Shown: positions 47,333 through 57,906 of the stretch, piece after piece | Position numbering within the stretch: the stretch's first letter is position 1 | Layout of the letters: every line of letters begins with the position of its first letter | DNA from: Antrodiella citrinella | Taxonomy: Eukaryota > Basidiomycota > Agaricomycetes > Polyporales > Steccherinaceae | Direction of reading: 5' to 3' | Assembly (NCBI GenBank): GCA_004802725.1 | Contig: SGPM01000018.1 | Coordinates: 119,197-183,196 of the forward strand | DNA: 64,000 bases | Notes under the pieces: model-generated | Told to the model about the DNA's origin: nothing | Databases searched by the model: none | The model's input: only the letters and a program-made list of their open reading frames with translations | Program-made: the position numbers and the translations under genes

Positions 47333-50300
47333 ACTTCGTCGCAGATGCTCCTTTTTGTGAGTACCTAGAATCCTGTGCGTTCACCGCTTCTGAATGATTG
47401 TTGCAGCCTGACATGTAGTCACAGCTTCCTTCTATATATCCACTCATCATCTCGTGTATGCAACTGCCGCCAACATCGAAGTGTTGCAATTCCCCAATAC
47501 CACGGCGCTAACACATTTCATATTATCCATGACAGAAGACTCAGAAGTGCTCAAACGAGCTTCTATTTGAGCAGGCAACGTTGTAACGGTTTGGTGCGCA
47601 GTATGCACAGGAAACGAAATGAAAATAGGACCCCCAGCATTGGATCCGTCTATACGAGTACAAGAGTCGACTCGCTTTGGAAAAGCGCATCATGAGCCCT
47701 TAACCCACCCACACAGAGATTCTCGTTCCAACATGACCACCTACCAATCCATCGTCGACCAGACCGCGAAGAGCCTGGACGTCATTGCGCGACTCACCAA
47801 TGGTATGCACGATCCATCCTGCCCCGAACTAACACTTACATGTTTTTATTTTTCTAAAAGAGTTGAAAGAAATGATGAAAACGACACTCGAGAAAACCAA
47901 AGACGCACTGCGACGCCTAGATGGTCCATCTGTTGCACAGGTAAAGCCGGTCAATGAAGCAACACTGGAGTTGTACACTGTGACATCTTCCTAGTACGTT
48001 CGTTTCAAATCATCAAGTATGATCGTTGATTTTTGGTTTCTCAATGACTCCTCGCAGTCTGTCCCTCATCGTAGAGGCTGCTACTCAAACACATTTCATA
48101 GAGCCGCAAGTTGTCGCGGAAGCCGAACGCTTCATAACATCCATCGCCGTCTGTGTCAAACATTTCTGCCGAGAATTGAATGCGAATGCTGCCGTTATTG
48201 CGATCAATGTTACAGAGGAAGGCGAAACCCAGTTTGACTTGACTCGGAAGATCTTGATCGTAATGAAGGAGGCTTGCGAGGCGAAGTGTCAAGTAGCACG
48301 GTCAGTCAATCGGACCCGTTCGCCTTCAATTTTCAGTGCTGACTCGATACAAGTGCTGCTCTGGAGCAACGCAACATGCTACTATTCCATGGTGCCATGT
48401 CGTTGCGCACCACAGGCGTGAAGGCTGCAGATGTCGATAGCGAGTCTCCTACGCCAGAGGACCCAATAACATCAACCGTGACTCCGACAAACGCCGCATC
48501 AGCTTCCACCTCCACCTCCATCTCCACCAGTACTCAAATGTTGACCACTCCCATCAACCTGCAAACTCAAGTACGTCCTCCGCGTCCCGCAGATAAAACG
48601 CTTGGTTCCAAGAGCGGCAAATCATCCGCATCGCAATTGCAAGTGTCTAGGTTCAAATCTGCGGAAGATCCAGAGCTATGGAGATTAGTATCAGACGTTG
48701 TTGTAGGCAAACTCAATGCCCAAGACGCGTTGTTCCCATTCTCTGGTCAAGACGCACAGCACGTGCTCGATGCTATGCAGCAGGTAGGTCATGTTTCATT
48801 TTTTGACTTCGGTACGCCAACAATTGTCGCGACAGATCGTCACCACATCTTCGACAAGACCAAAATCAGCCGCCGACACCCCTACAGCTCGTCGGTCCCT
48901 GCGAAATCTTTTGCTCAAGCTGTCGTTGAAGTATCACAGGCTTCCCCGAGTGTTGTTTCTTCAAGATGTTCAATGCCAATCCGACAGTTCGAGCGCTGGT
49001 GCATTCGCTGACATCCATCGCGGAACGCATCAAGGTACACCCGTAGGACTGAAAAGACTACGAATTTTCCGAAATACGGCCGTGGATCAGAAACACATGT
49101 CGGAGGTCATCAATGTGAGTAGGACGGGGAACAGTGTCACCTAGTAGTACTGATTCGTGGTGCCTTACTTAGGCCTTTCACCACGAATGTCTCATATGGC
49201 GCGTTCTATCGCATGAACACGTACTCCCTGTCCTTGGGGTGGACGATCAGATGTTCAAAGGGGAACTATGTATGGTCATGCCGTGGATGAAGCATGGCAA
49301 CATACGGAACGTTATTGATGATATGAGAAAACGAGACAAAATCGACGCCCTTTTGTCTTGCATACACAAATGGGTACCAGTTGATTTCTTTTCTCAGTGC
49401 CGCTCTCGCTCTAACGGAGCATATTTGAACCTAGATGAAGGAAATAGCCCTTGGTCTGTCGTACCTTCACGGAGAAGGCATCGCGCACGGCGACTTGCGT
49501 GGCGTGCGTACTATACATCGTGTCTATCTCTCTCAGCCGTACTCAATAAAGCGCCATTCGGCGGCGTGTGCACAGCATAACATTCTTATAGATGAAAATA
49601 TGCACGTCCGAATATCCGATTTCGGCCTTGCCGTCTTCGCGGACAGTACCTCGAGGTCGTTCGGTTCTACTCGAGGTGGCAACGTGCGCTGGCTTGCTCC
49701 GGAGATCATGGATCCCAACCAATCCGATAAAAAATCTTCACGGCCTACTTTCGCAGGAGACATGTATTCTTTTGCGTGTGTATGTGTCGAGGTACGTGTA
49801 CACTTCCTGTTTCTCCTTCACATCGATGTTGGCAACTCTCTATATTTTATACTGACAGCTGTTCGTTCTACTAGTTATATGACCCGAACGTGCTCTTCGG
49901 GCGTCTCAGTGACTTCGCCGTACTCGGCCTCGTTCTGGATGGTAATCGTCCCAACCGTCCCTGGCTCCACACTACATATGAGATGGGCGATCCCCTCTGG
50001 TCTATTATCTCTCAATGCTGGACCGCCGACCCAATGAAACGACTGACAGCGTCGGAGGTGCTGCAACGTTTTGAAGAAGACGGGGTCTGGGCTCCCTCAC
50101 CTGAGATCTTTCCCGACGTGATGTTAGACCTCGGGCCAGATCCTCCCAAGTATTTTGAGACTCGGCGCAGGGTCTTGTTGGATAGGCCACTGCACGTGGA
50201 AGGAGCTGTTGAAGTAGAGACGTCTGAAGGTGCTCAGAGACAAACTAAGCCGTTGGACGCGCCTCCCAGGGCCGGTGCGGCCGCTCACGAGGATCATGCC

Positions 50301-50369
50301 AGCGCAGGCTACGTCGTTCTCGTGGTCATCGTTGCGTTTGCGATATCGGTGTCGTACTTGTTCGGTTGA
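47330..50369 (+). repeat. Segmental duplication, copy B
   Basis: This is the second direct copy of the ~3-kb unit described at 44090-47078. Upstream DNA, the 5' exons and the catalytic exons are nearly identical to copy A. The linker exon (about 48360-48785) and the last exon are clearly more diverged. The copies are separated by about 250 bp containing the kinase relic. Confidence 0.85.
47733..50369 (+). CDS. TKL-type protein kinase with helical N-terminus and C-terminal membrane tail (copy B)
   Basis: Same plan as copy A and of similar length (about 725 residues): helical N-terminus from MTTYQSIVDQTAKSLDVIA, disordered linker, kinase domain, tail helix. The linker contains a Ser/Thr run (STSTSISTSTQM) absent from copy A. 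Kinase motifs are SAGAFADIHRG, VGLKRLRIF, VMPWMKHGNIRNV, HGDLRG, HNILID and SDFGLAVFAD. VGLK in place of VALK keeps the lysine. The tail is AGYVVLVVIVAFAISVSYLFG, preceded by an acidic and basic spacer. One splice acceptor used in copy A (AACAG before GTATCC) is AACAA here, so the exon probably starts 12 nt later at GACAG, losing four residues in frame. No stop or frameshift was found. Confidence 0.83.
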
Positions 50370-50791
50370 AAACTTTACATATATGTGCACAGTGCGGCGC
50401 GCTATATAAGTACCACTAGATACGTATGATTTGCATGAGACGGCAGCATATACTTGGGTAATACTTGGCGCTTCGATGACTCTGCACAGTACAGTCACCT
50501 CTTCAATATTCAATATTCAATTACGAAGATACTGAGTATGCTACTCGGACGTGCTCGTTCTCACTCTACGCTTCGTTGTTATATCTATCGAGCTCTAAAA
50601 TCTAAACCCGCGCTCATTGTCTATCGGTGTTTGGGAGGGTCACTGTCAACGCGTATGTATGGACACGTGGCGTCGGGCGCTGATGTTCAAACCAACCAGG
50701 AATGACATGGGACGCTGCGAACGTTGCGAAGTGTATCATCCTACTCCGAACTTGAAGTGAGCCGATTCGATAATATTGCCTTAACATGCTT

Positions 50792-52050
50792 NATGTCTCA
50801 TGTCTCAGTCTATGCAGGATCGCGAGGAGCTCACGACTCGTCGAGTCACCGTCACAGATCTGNCTCTGAAGTTCAGCTATGGACAATTATTCACACTGGC
50901 TGGGAGAGATGTTNCNTGAACTGAGCCGGAAACTGGATGAGGCTGCTCATGAATGTCCAATNGTAGTTGGTATGTGGGCGTACGTCGAACCTGCCTTTCG
51001 CTGACAGCATGTTTTGATACCACAGCACCTGTCGTGGCGTACAAGGCTGCAANGTTGTTGGAAATCAATCGTAAAGATAGAAAAGCGATGGTCGCAACAG
51101 TTTTTGTGAAGATGAGCGGCTTGATCTGGTTTCTGTGTATCNTCTTGTACGTTCAACGGAGTTCATCCTTGGGTACTATTCACGAATCTTGACATACATT
51201 GTATATATAGGGCACCGAAAATCAATGAGATGCCTGATCATGGAAAAGGGTTGCTNGTTCATTTGGCACCCATCATGGACGATGTTACTCATGAAATTGA
51301 GGACTGTGCAAAGGCTTGTGATATATATTACAAGACGAACGCTATATCAAGACTGGTATCGCGACGCATGTGGGCTGAAGCTNTTGACCAGTACTCTGCT
51401 ATCTTCCGAGACCTTCGAGACGACCTCAANAAGATGATGTCACAGATCAACACTCTTCAAGAAATCCAGTTTGTGGAATCTTCGGTCATGCAGACGACTG
51501 CTGACTGCGTTCCACTAGATCGAAGGAGCTTNGAAGACAGAAGAGTATTGCCACGATGCTCGATGCATTGGACCGTACAAAGGAGGCAGAAACCCAGATA
51601 CACGAAGCATCGAAATCTGCATTGCAACCTCACGACGTCCAAAGCCCAGAGGTAGCTGAANTTATGCAGACGATCACCAATGAACAGAACGGTCCTCATG
51701 CACATGATCNTACGGAAGACTTTGCTCATCTGAATAATTTCACGTCCTCGTCCGACCCGCGCATTTGGGAACTGCTAGAAATCATACTGTCGGGAGGTTC
51801 AGAGAACGCCCTGATGGGCTTACCCGACGTGGACGTGCAGTACGTGCTAGATGCAATGCAGCAGGTGCGATTCAATTGTTGTTGCTGAAGGCAGAAGATC
51901 ATATTCGGATTTCAGATTACAGATTCCCCTCNGAGTCTACCGACCTCATCTAATTCATCTGTTACCGCAGACCCTCGACAAGCCCATCGCCGCTTGNGAC
52001 GTCTTCTACTAAAATTGTCCTTGAGATGCAACAAATTGCCCGCGATGCTN
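50792..52050. other. Cluster of 16 isolated ambiguous bases (N)
   Basis: Single N bases occur at 50792, 50863, 50914, 50916, 50962, 51053, 51142, 51256, 51383, 51430, 51532, 51661, 51710, 51932, 51997 and 52050, and nowhere else in the window. Those in exons replace a base without disturbing the reading frame. This marks a stretch of low-quality or mixed consensus, perhaps from collapsed paralogues or two alleles. Confidence 0.9.
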
Positions 52051-53144
52051 TTCATCTCAGTAACAGAATGTTCCAAAGGAAGCATTGGTGGAGGCGGGTT
52101 CGCAGACATCTACAAAGGGATATTCAATGAGCAGAGAGTGGCGTTGAAACGTCTTCGAGTATTCATGATGACGGAGGAATCGCGGAGGCCTGAAATGATG
52201 AAGGTAATGTGCTCAAGCGATATTGCAGTATCGCCTGCATTAATTGTTTTGCAGGCATTCTACCACGAATGTCTATTGTGGCGAAATCTCTCGCACAAGC
52301 ATATTCTGCCCATTCTTGGTATTGACAATCAATTATTCAACGGATCACTCTGTATGGTTATGCCATGGATGGAACATGGAAATATCCGAACTGTCATAGA
52401 TGTCATGAGGAATCAAGGCTCCAAGTCTCCTGCAGACCTCCAGCTTCAAGTATATCATTGGGTATGTATTTCATATCACACTTCTTTAAGTTCAAACACT
52501 TAAAAACGATTATAGATGGCAGAAATTGTCTCTGGTCTCGCTTATCTTCACGAAGAAGGTATCGCCCACGGCGACGTACGCGGTGTATGAGCCACTTCCG
52601 ATTTTCATCCATGATACTATGTGCTCACGACGTTATTGATGTCAGGTCAATATTCTCATAGATGACAGTTACCATGTCCATCTTGCAGACTTTGGTCTCG
52701 CTGTCTTCGCAGATGGCGCTTCGAACAACTATGGTTCCATGCGCGGCGGAGCCCTCAGATGGCTCTCACCTGAGCTGATCGACCCCGAGGAGCTTGGACT
52801 TGAATCCTCGAGACCCACGTACGCAAGCGATATATACTCGTTTGCGTGCGTATGTATAGAGGTATGTTATGATACGATGAAAGTCACGCCAGGATGCGAG
52901 TCTTACGTGAGGTCCTTGTCTGCAGCTGTACACATCACAATCACCTTTCTTCGGTATGCCCGATGGCACAGTTCTAGTCCGCGTTCTCGCTGGGAAGCGA
53001 CCCAAACGTCCGACCTTCCATGGGGGTGTGGAGATGACCGATGCACTCTGGGATATACTCAACCGGTGTTGGGCGCAGTCGGCCTCTGATCGACCCCTTG
53101 CGTCTGAGATTGTCACGCTGATAGATGCGCTGGATGAATATTGA
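50879..53144 (+). CDS. TKL-type protein kinase with helical N-terminus, no membrane tail
   Basis: The start at 50879 (MDNYSHWLGEM) leads into a helical N-terminal region (LSRKLDEAAHECP, YKAA, EINRKDRKAMVATVFVKMSGL, HLAPIMDDVTHEIEDCAKACDIYYK, AISRLVSRRMWAEA, IFRDLRDDL). This pattern resembles N-terminal helical domains seen in Agaricomycete NLR-type and kinase proteins. An intron from about 51473 to 51541 joins EIQF to KSIATMLDALDRTKEAE; without it the frame looks broken. The kinase shows GGGGFADIYKG, VALKRLRVF, CLLWRNLSHKHILPILG, VMPWMEHGNIRTV, GIAHGDVRG, NILIDDSYHVHLADFGLAVFADGA and LSPELIDP. Again HGD replaces HRD. It ends EIVTLIDALDEY at 53144, right after the kinase C-lobe, so unlike its neighbours it has no hydrophobic tail. 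Several residues are unknown because of N bases. Confidence 0.8.
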
Positions 53145-53559
53145 TTCATAAGTCGTTTTTGTTCTTGTACTGACTGTAAACTCGATTCTAGGCATCAGTA
53201 GTAAATGTTCGGTTACGACAATAGACATGCCTCCTTGTTCGCCATCAAATCATGGAAGCCGGACGGTTCGTACTTCGCAGTTGCTTCGATGAATACCATC
53301 ACAGGACCTATCCTCCAGAAGGTCCATGCAATTCATCAAAGCGGTGTCTAGGTGAGTGTTATTTGACGTCCCAGTCTCTGTCAAGGCGCTCATCTGTTCA
53401 TTTCACAAGGTTGAATGGAGGTGACGCACTGCTGCGAAGTTTGAAGTACCGAGAGCATGGCAGCGGCGTTGTGCGGCGGTGCAGATGTGTCTGCCTGTCT
53501 TTGCTGGTCGACCTAGTCAAACTTCGTTGTGAAACCTCTCTTCTCTCATCTCCTTCTGC
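53145..53559. other. Spacer between kinase genes
   Basis: About 415 bp holding the 3' end of one kinase gene and the promoter of the next. It shows no close similarity to the duplicated upstream regions of copies A and B, and no gene was recognised. Confidence 0.4.
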
Positions 53560-55375
53560 ATGGACGAACACGATAAGGACTTGGCAGCTAAGCAGATCGA
53601 GCGTGTAGAAACCTTGAAACCACTCGAACGTCAAATATGGCGGCTTGTAGAAGAGGCTTTGGTAGAAGATGCTCTGGTGTACAGGAGACCCGCTCATGAT
53701 AAACTTTTCAAACTGGACAACGAGCCTGTCCAGATTGCAGTGCTCGACTTTATCCAGCAGGTACGCATTCGTCCTGTTCGTCTCTCCGTCTACTCTTACA
53801 ATGCAATACTCAGGTCACAGACTCGCCTACAACTCTGCCAACCTGCTCGGTTATCGACCTCTCCTCCAACACCGAAGTCATCATCAGACTCGTCCACCGA
53901 CGTCTTCGAGAACTTCTCCTCCAGCTATCTCTGGCTTATCATAAGCTCCCACATAAGCTCTTCCTAGACCGTGATCCAAACCAATTCCAATGTGAGGTGG
54001 ACAGCTGGAGTGCAGGTGGGTTCGCGGATATACATCGGGGGATATATAGAGGCGAGTTGGTCGCTGTAAAGAGGTTGAGGATATTCAAGGATATGCCCGA
54101 GACGAAGAAGAAAGAGGTCACAGATGTAGGTATCTGAATACCTGTAAAGTCTAGCGCAGTGTTTTGTTAACATCGATATTGACAGGCATTCCATCATGAG
54201 TGTCTACTATGGCGCACGTTGTCTCATGAACACGTCCTCTCGATCCTTGGAGTGGACGACCAGATGTTTCGGGGGGAGATGTGTATGGTCATGCCGTGGA
54301 TGACTCATGGGAACATTCGGAACGTCCTAACACGACTCATTAGCTTGGATTTGGGGAGTGCCAGTGGAAGCCATTCCGAGGATGGTGCTGGAGATTCTGC
54401 TTCGCTTGTATCTTCCGGCCTCCTCAAGGCCAGTCGTCTGGATCAAGTGCATTGTTGGGTATGTGTGAATGACTCTGCTGGGCAAATTCGTACTCATGGA
54501 GTAGCACCACTAGATCAAAGAGATCACAGCAGGTCTTGCATATCTACACGAGGAAGGCATCGTCCATGGTGACCTACGAGGTGTACGTCCTTTCCAGCGG
54601 ATGTTCTGTGTGCATCACGACACAAGCTGACCGTATCCTTTAGCACAACATCCTCCTCAACGCATCCCTCCGACCACTCATTTCCGACTTTGGGCTCGCG
54701 GTATTCGCAGATGGCGCCTCCAAGACGTTTGGGTCCGTCCGAGGCGGGAACATCCGCTGGCTCGCGCCCGAGGTCATGGACCCGACGCAGTACAAGAGCG
54801 AGTCGGTTCGGCCGACGTATGCTGCTGATATCTATTCGTTCGCATGTCTCTGTGTTGAGGTGAGTCGTGACTTTCAAGTGCGAGTGTCGGCTGTAGATTC
54901 ACGAACACTTGTGTAGTTGTATACGGCGAATGCACCTTTCATGGAACACACTAGCGACTTTGCGGTGCTCGGATTAGTCCTAGACGGCTCGCGACCTCGC
55001 AAACCGCAATTTGTTTTCCCGGTACCAGATGGCGACAATGAGTCCCACAACGAACCTGAGTCTCAGGTGTTCAAGGAGATAGGAGATGGGCTTTGGTCCA
55101 TCCTTGAGCGGTGTTGGAGCCACGTCCCTTCTGAACGTCCGTCCGTTGGAGAGGTGCTCGGGTTATTGTACCAAACTGACTTGAGGTTGGGTGCGACGGT
55201 AGATGTATACCGTGCTCAGGCTGTACCAGAAACAGAACCCAAGTTTCCTGGGCACTGGCAGGATGGCGACGACGGGACTGGATACAACACGAAAGATGTG
55301 TTCGCTAATCACAAGACACTCTCCGTAGCGGCTGGGTTGTTTGTTGTAGTGTTCGCTTACTGGCTGAGCTGTTGA
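53560..55375 (+). CDS. TKL-type protein kinase with membrane tail, lacking the N-terminal helical region
   Basis: The start at 53560 (MDEHDKDLAAKQIERVETL) is immediately followed by the kinase-proximal helix (ERQIWRLVEEALVEDALVY), so the 150-residue helical N-terminus of the neighbours is absent. The kinase has SAGGFADIHRG, VAVKRLRIF, HHECLLWRTLSHEHVLSILGVDDQ and VMPWMTHGNIRNV. It then has a Ser/Gly/Asp-rich insertion of about 35 residues (DLGSASGSHSEDGAGDSAS), YLHEEGIVHGDLRG, HNILL, SDFGLAVFADGA and WLAPEVMDP. A second insertion follows SRPRKPQFVFPVP before GDGLWSILERCW. The C-terminus ends LSVAAGLFVVVFAYWLSC at 55375, a tail-anchor-like helix with a final Cys. HGD replaces HRD. No break was seen. 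Confidence 0.85.
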
Positions 55376-55566
55376 CTTGAGAGCACTGGAGGATCTTATT
55401 TGCATACACAGCGTTGGCACCTAAGCATCACCCTAAAGTTGGCCAATGAGGGTACAAACACATCGCGTTGTGATTTCTTCGTTCCAAGACTTCCAGTAAA
55501 TAGGATATCAGTACAACACCATGATCTAAGCATGCAAAGCAATTCCCAGTATTAACACACACATGT

Positions 55567-56725
55567 TCAGTTACCGCCTTCCATGGTATGTTCGATCTTC
55601 TGCACCTCCTCCTGCGTCTTCGCCTCCCCAATCCGCTTCTCCCTATCCACATTGATCTCGTCCAAAATCTCCTTCGCCCCACTCGCCTTGAGGACGTTCG
55701 CCAGCTTCTCACCAAGTCGCTCCGCGTCCGCAACCGTCTTCACCTCCGCCTCCTGTGTATGCTGAACATGTCGATCCCCCGTCAACGACGTCACGCACCC
55801 CGTCACCGTCAACAACCCTCCCTCCTGCAAGTCGCTGTGGATGCCCACGGGGACACTGCACCCGCCCTCGAGCACGCGCAAACACGCGCGCTCCGCCGCA
55901 CAGCGCAGGAATGTAGGCTGATGGGTGATCGCCTCGCAGAAGGCGCGTGCGGCGTCGTCGTCAGTGCGGATCTCAATCGCGAGCGCGCCTTGGGAGACGG
56001 CGTGGAAGAGGATCGGGGGCGTGAGGTCTGAGCTGACGCGGGAGCCCCACCCGAGGCGCACGAGCCCGGCTTTGGCGAGGATGAGGGCAACGTAGGGGCT
56101 GTCGGAGGCGTCGAGTTTAGAGAGTCGAGTGTTCCTGGAGATCGGCGGTCAGTAGGGACAAGAAATTTACATGTTGATATGAATCAACGTACAGGTTTCC
56201 CCTCTGGAATCCATGCAAGAAAGTGCCGTTACTACTTGTAGGTCCACGTTTGTAGTAAGACAATGTACGTACCACATCTAAGAAGACAAGTTTCGGGAAC
56301 TGCCTCCGCAACTGAGCAACCCTGCGTACGCTGCTCGTCCCAACGACGCTCCCATCCGGCAGCTCGCCCAACGTCGTCCATGGCAACCCTTCCTTCACGA
56401 CCAAGCTATCCACCGGGTCCTCCCTTTCCATCACGCCGACGATCTCACACCCCTCCGGCAACACAGTCGGCACGTCCTTGTAGCTGTGCACTAGCATGTC
56501 CACGACGCCCTCCTTCAGCGCGACTTCGAGCTCTTTCGTCCACAGAGCCTTCCCACCCAGCAGGTATAAGGCTGACTGGTTCTGGTCCCCGGAAGTGCTC
56601 ATGAACGATGTTGCGAATGTGGCAGAAGGGAATTTGGCCGCCATCGCGTCTCGGACGAGGTTAGTTTGGACTTGAGCGAGCTGGGAGGCTCGGGAAGCCA
56701 GAGTGAATGTACGTTCGTCAGACAT
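55567..56725 (-). CDS. HEM3: HEM3, porphobilinogen deaminase
   Basis: Also called hydroxymethylbilane synthase, this enzyme joins four porphobilinogens in haem synthesis, in the cytosol. The start at 56725 (MSDERTFTLASRASQLAQVQ) is followed by STSGDQNQSALYLLGGKALWTKELE, VDMLVHSYKDVPTVLP, VMEREDPVDSLV and GSVVGTSSVRRVAQL. Across a microexon comes VRGNLNTRLSKLD, the invariant substrate-binding element. The second long exon has LILAKAGLVRLGW, VSQGALAIEIR and EGGCSVPVGIHS, where the Cys carries the dipyrromethane cofactor. It ends TMEGGN at 55567. All catalytic elements are present. The gene follows the last kinase tail to tail with about 190 bp between stops. Confidence 0.95.
56193..56203 (-). 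other. HEM3: 11-nt microexon of HEM3
   Basis: Between a GTACGT donor after LDV and the GAACAC start of the last exon lies AGGGGAAACCT, flanked by TTCCAG before and GTACGT after on the minus strand. It supplies Arg-Gly-Asn and two bases of Leu, making V-R-G-N-L-N-T-R, which every porphobilinogen deaminase needs. Automated gene callers often miss exons this small. Confidence 0.85.
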
Positions 56726-57906
56726 GGTGATGCAAGGTTATGGATGGTATATTGTCGAGGTGAAGGAGATTATAAAGGAAGGGCAAAGAGGTCCATGTGT
56801 GTTTTCGATGCCAAGGTGACCGATGAAAATATTGGGTGTGAACGGACATTTAAGCGCTTCATCGGGCTCAAGCATTTCCGTCGACAACTTGGTTGGGTGC
56901 AGTACTCTGTGCACAACTGAGAACCACATTGATCTCACGAGCAGGCTGCTGAGACCGTGCGTAAAGATCTCTCAATAAATGGTGGGTAGTTTGGAGGTGT
57001 TGGTGGGAAGAAAGGTATACGGACAAGGCCCTTCACCGGGCCCGACAAATACAGTTTCGACAGCTGAGCGAATCAAACAAATGATCATTCGGTTTCCAAA
57101 GCGTGGTACAACGCGTGAAAGCTACAAAGTATGGAAGAAAAGAGACTCGATGAACGAGAATGGATGTTTCTCACCAAATCACGTTCCAGGTGGTCGAAAC
57201 AGCTACACCAGCGAACAGGAAGACGCAGAGAGATATCGTCTACGTCCCCGCGAGCGCCTGCATTCTCCCGGAACCCTTTGGAGGTTTTTGAGAAGCAAGT
57301 GACTCTATAAGCAGGGACGCAAGTTTATGACATTGTAAAGAAAAGAATTGAAAGGAACATAGCTTTTATACTCGAGGAGAAGTGTGTCTTTGTTTGGTTG
57401 TGTTCTCACGCGACTCAGGCTTCGCATGCCGAGTACTTCATCATCAAACATTAAACCCCAGAGAGTGGCAGCGAAAATACGATTAATCAAAGCAAAAATA
57501 ACATGTAGAGACCTGTGTGTAAGAGTAAGAAACTGTATGTGGTGAGCAGAAAAATTCAATCCTTCCGAGACCAGCTTCCAGCGATGAACGTTAACAGTGA
57601 GAACGACGACAAACATGAGCGAGACGTGAAATAAAATGCGATATGCGGTATGCGATGTGTATGAATGTGCGGGGCGTGAGAGGCGTGAAGGGGTATGAGT
57701 CGTTGAGAACGGTTTGTGAGGGGCGTGAGGGATATGTGGTGACCGCGTGGAGGGTGAGACGTGAAGGTGTGAGAGCGTAAAGGCACGACAGGTGCACGGT
57801 AGACAAGTAGGACAAACAGACAAAACAACCAAATACTCCGGGTGAAATGGGGATGAGTACTCGCGCTCAAGCGAGGATGAGAGCAGATCGCGTGACCTGT
57901 AGAGGA
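56726..57906. other. HEM3 upstream region and 3' region of the next minus-strand gene
   Basis: The left part should hold the HEM3 promoter. A plus-strand frame at 56979-57302 (about 107 codons) is not recognisable as protein. The right part (57310-57900) is T/C-rich on the minus strand and probably the 3' UTR of the gene ending at 57907. Confidence 0.4.

Noticed and set aside
51473..51560. Apparent frameshift in the kinase gene at 50879 after EIQF
   Set aside because: An intron with a GTGGAA donor, a CTGAC branch-like site and a GACAG acceptor joins EIQF to KSIATMLDAL in frame.
56979..57302. 107-codon plus-strand frame upstream of HEM3
   Set aside because: No recognisable protein features; it is probably chance in the promoter region.
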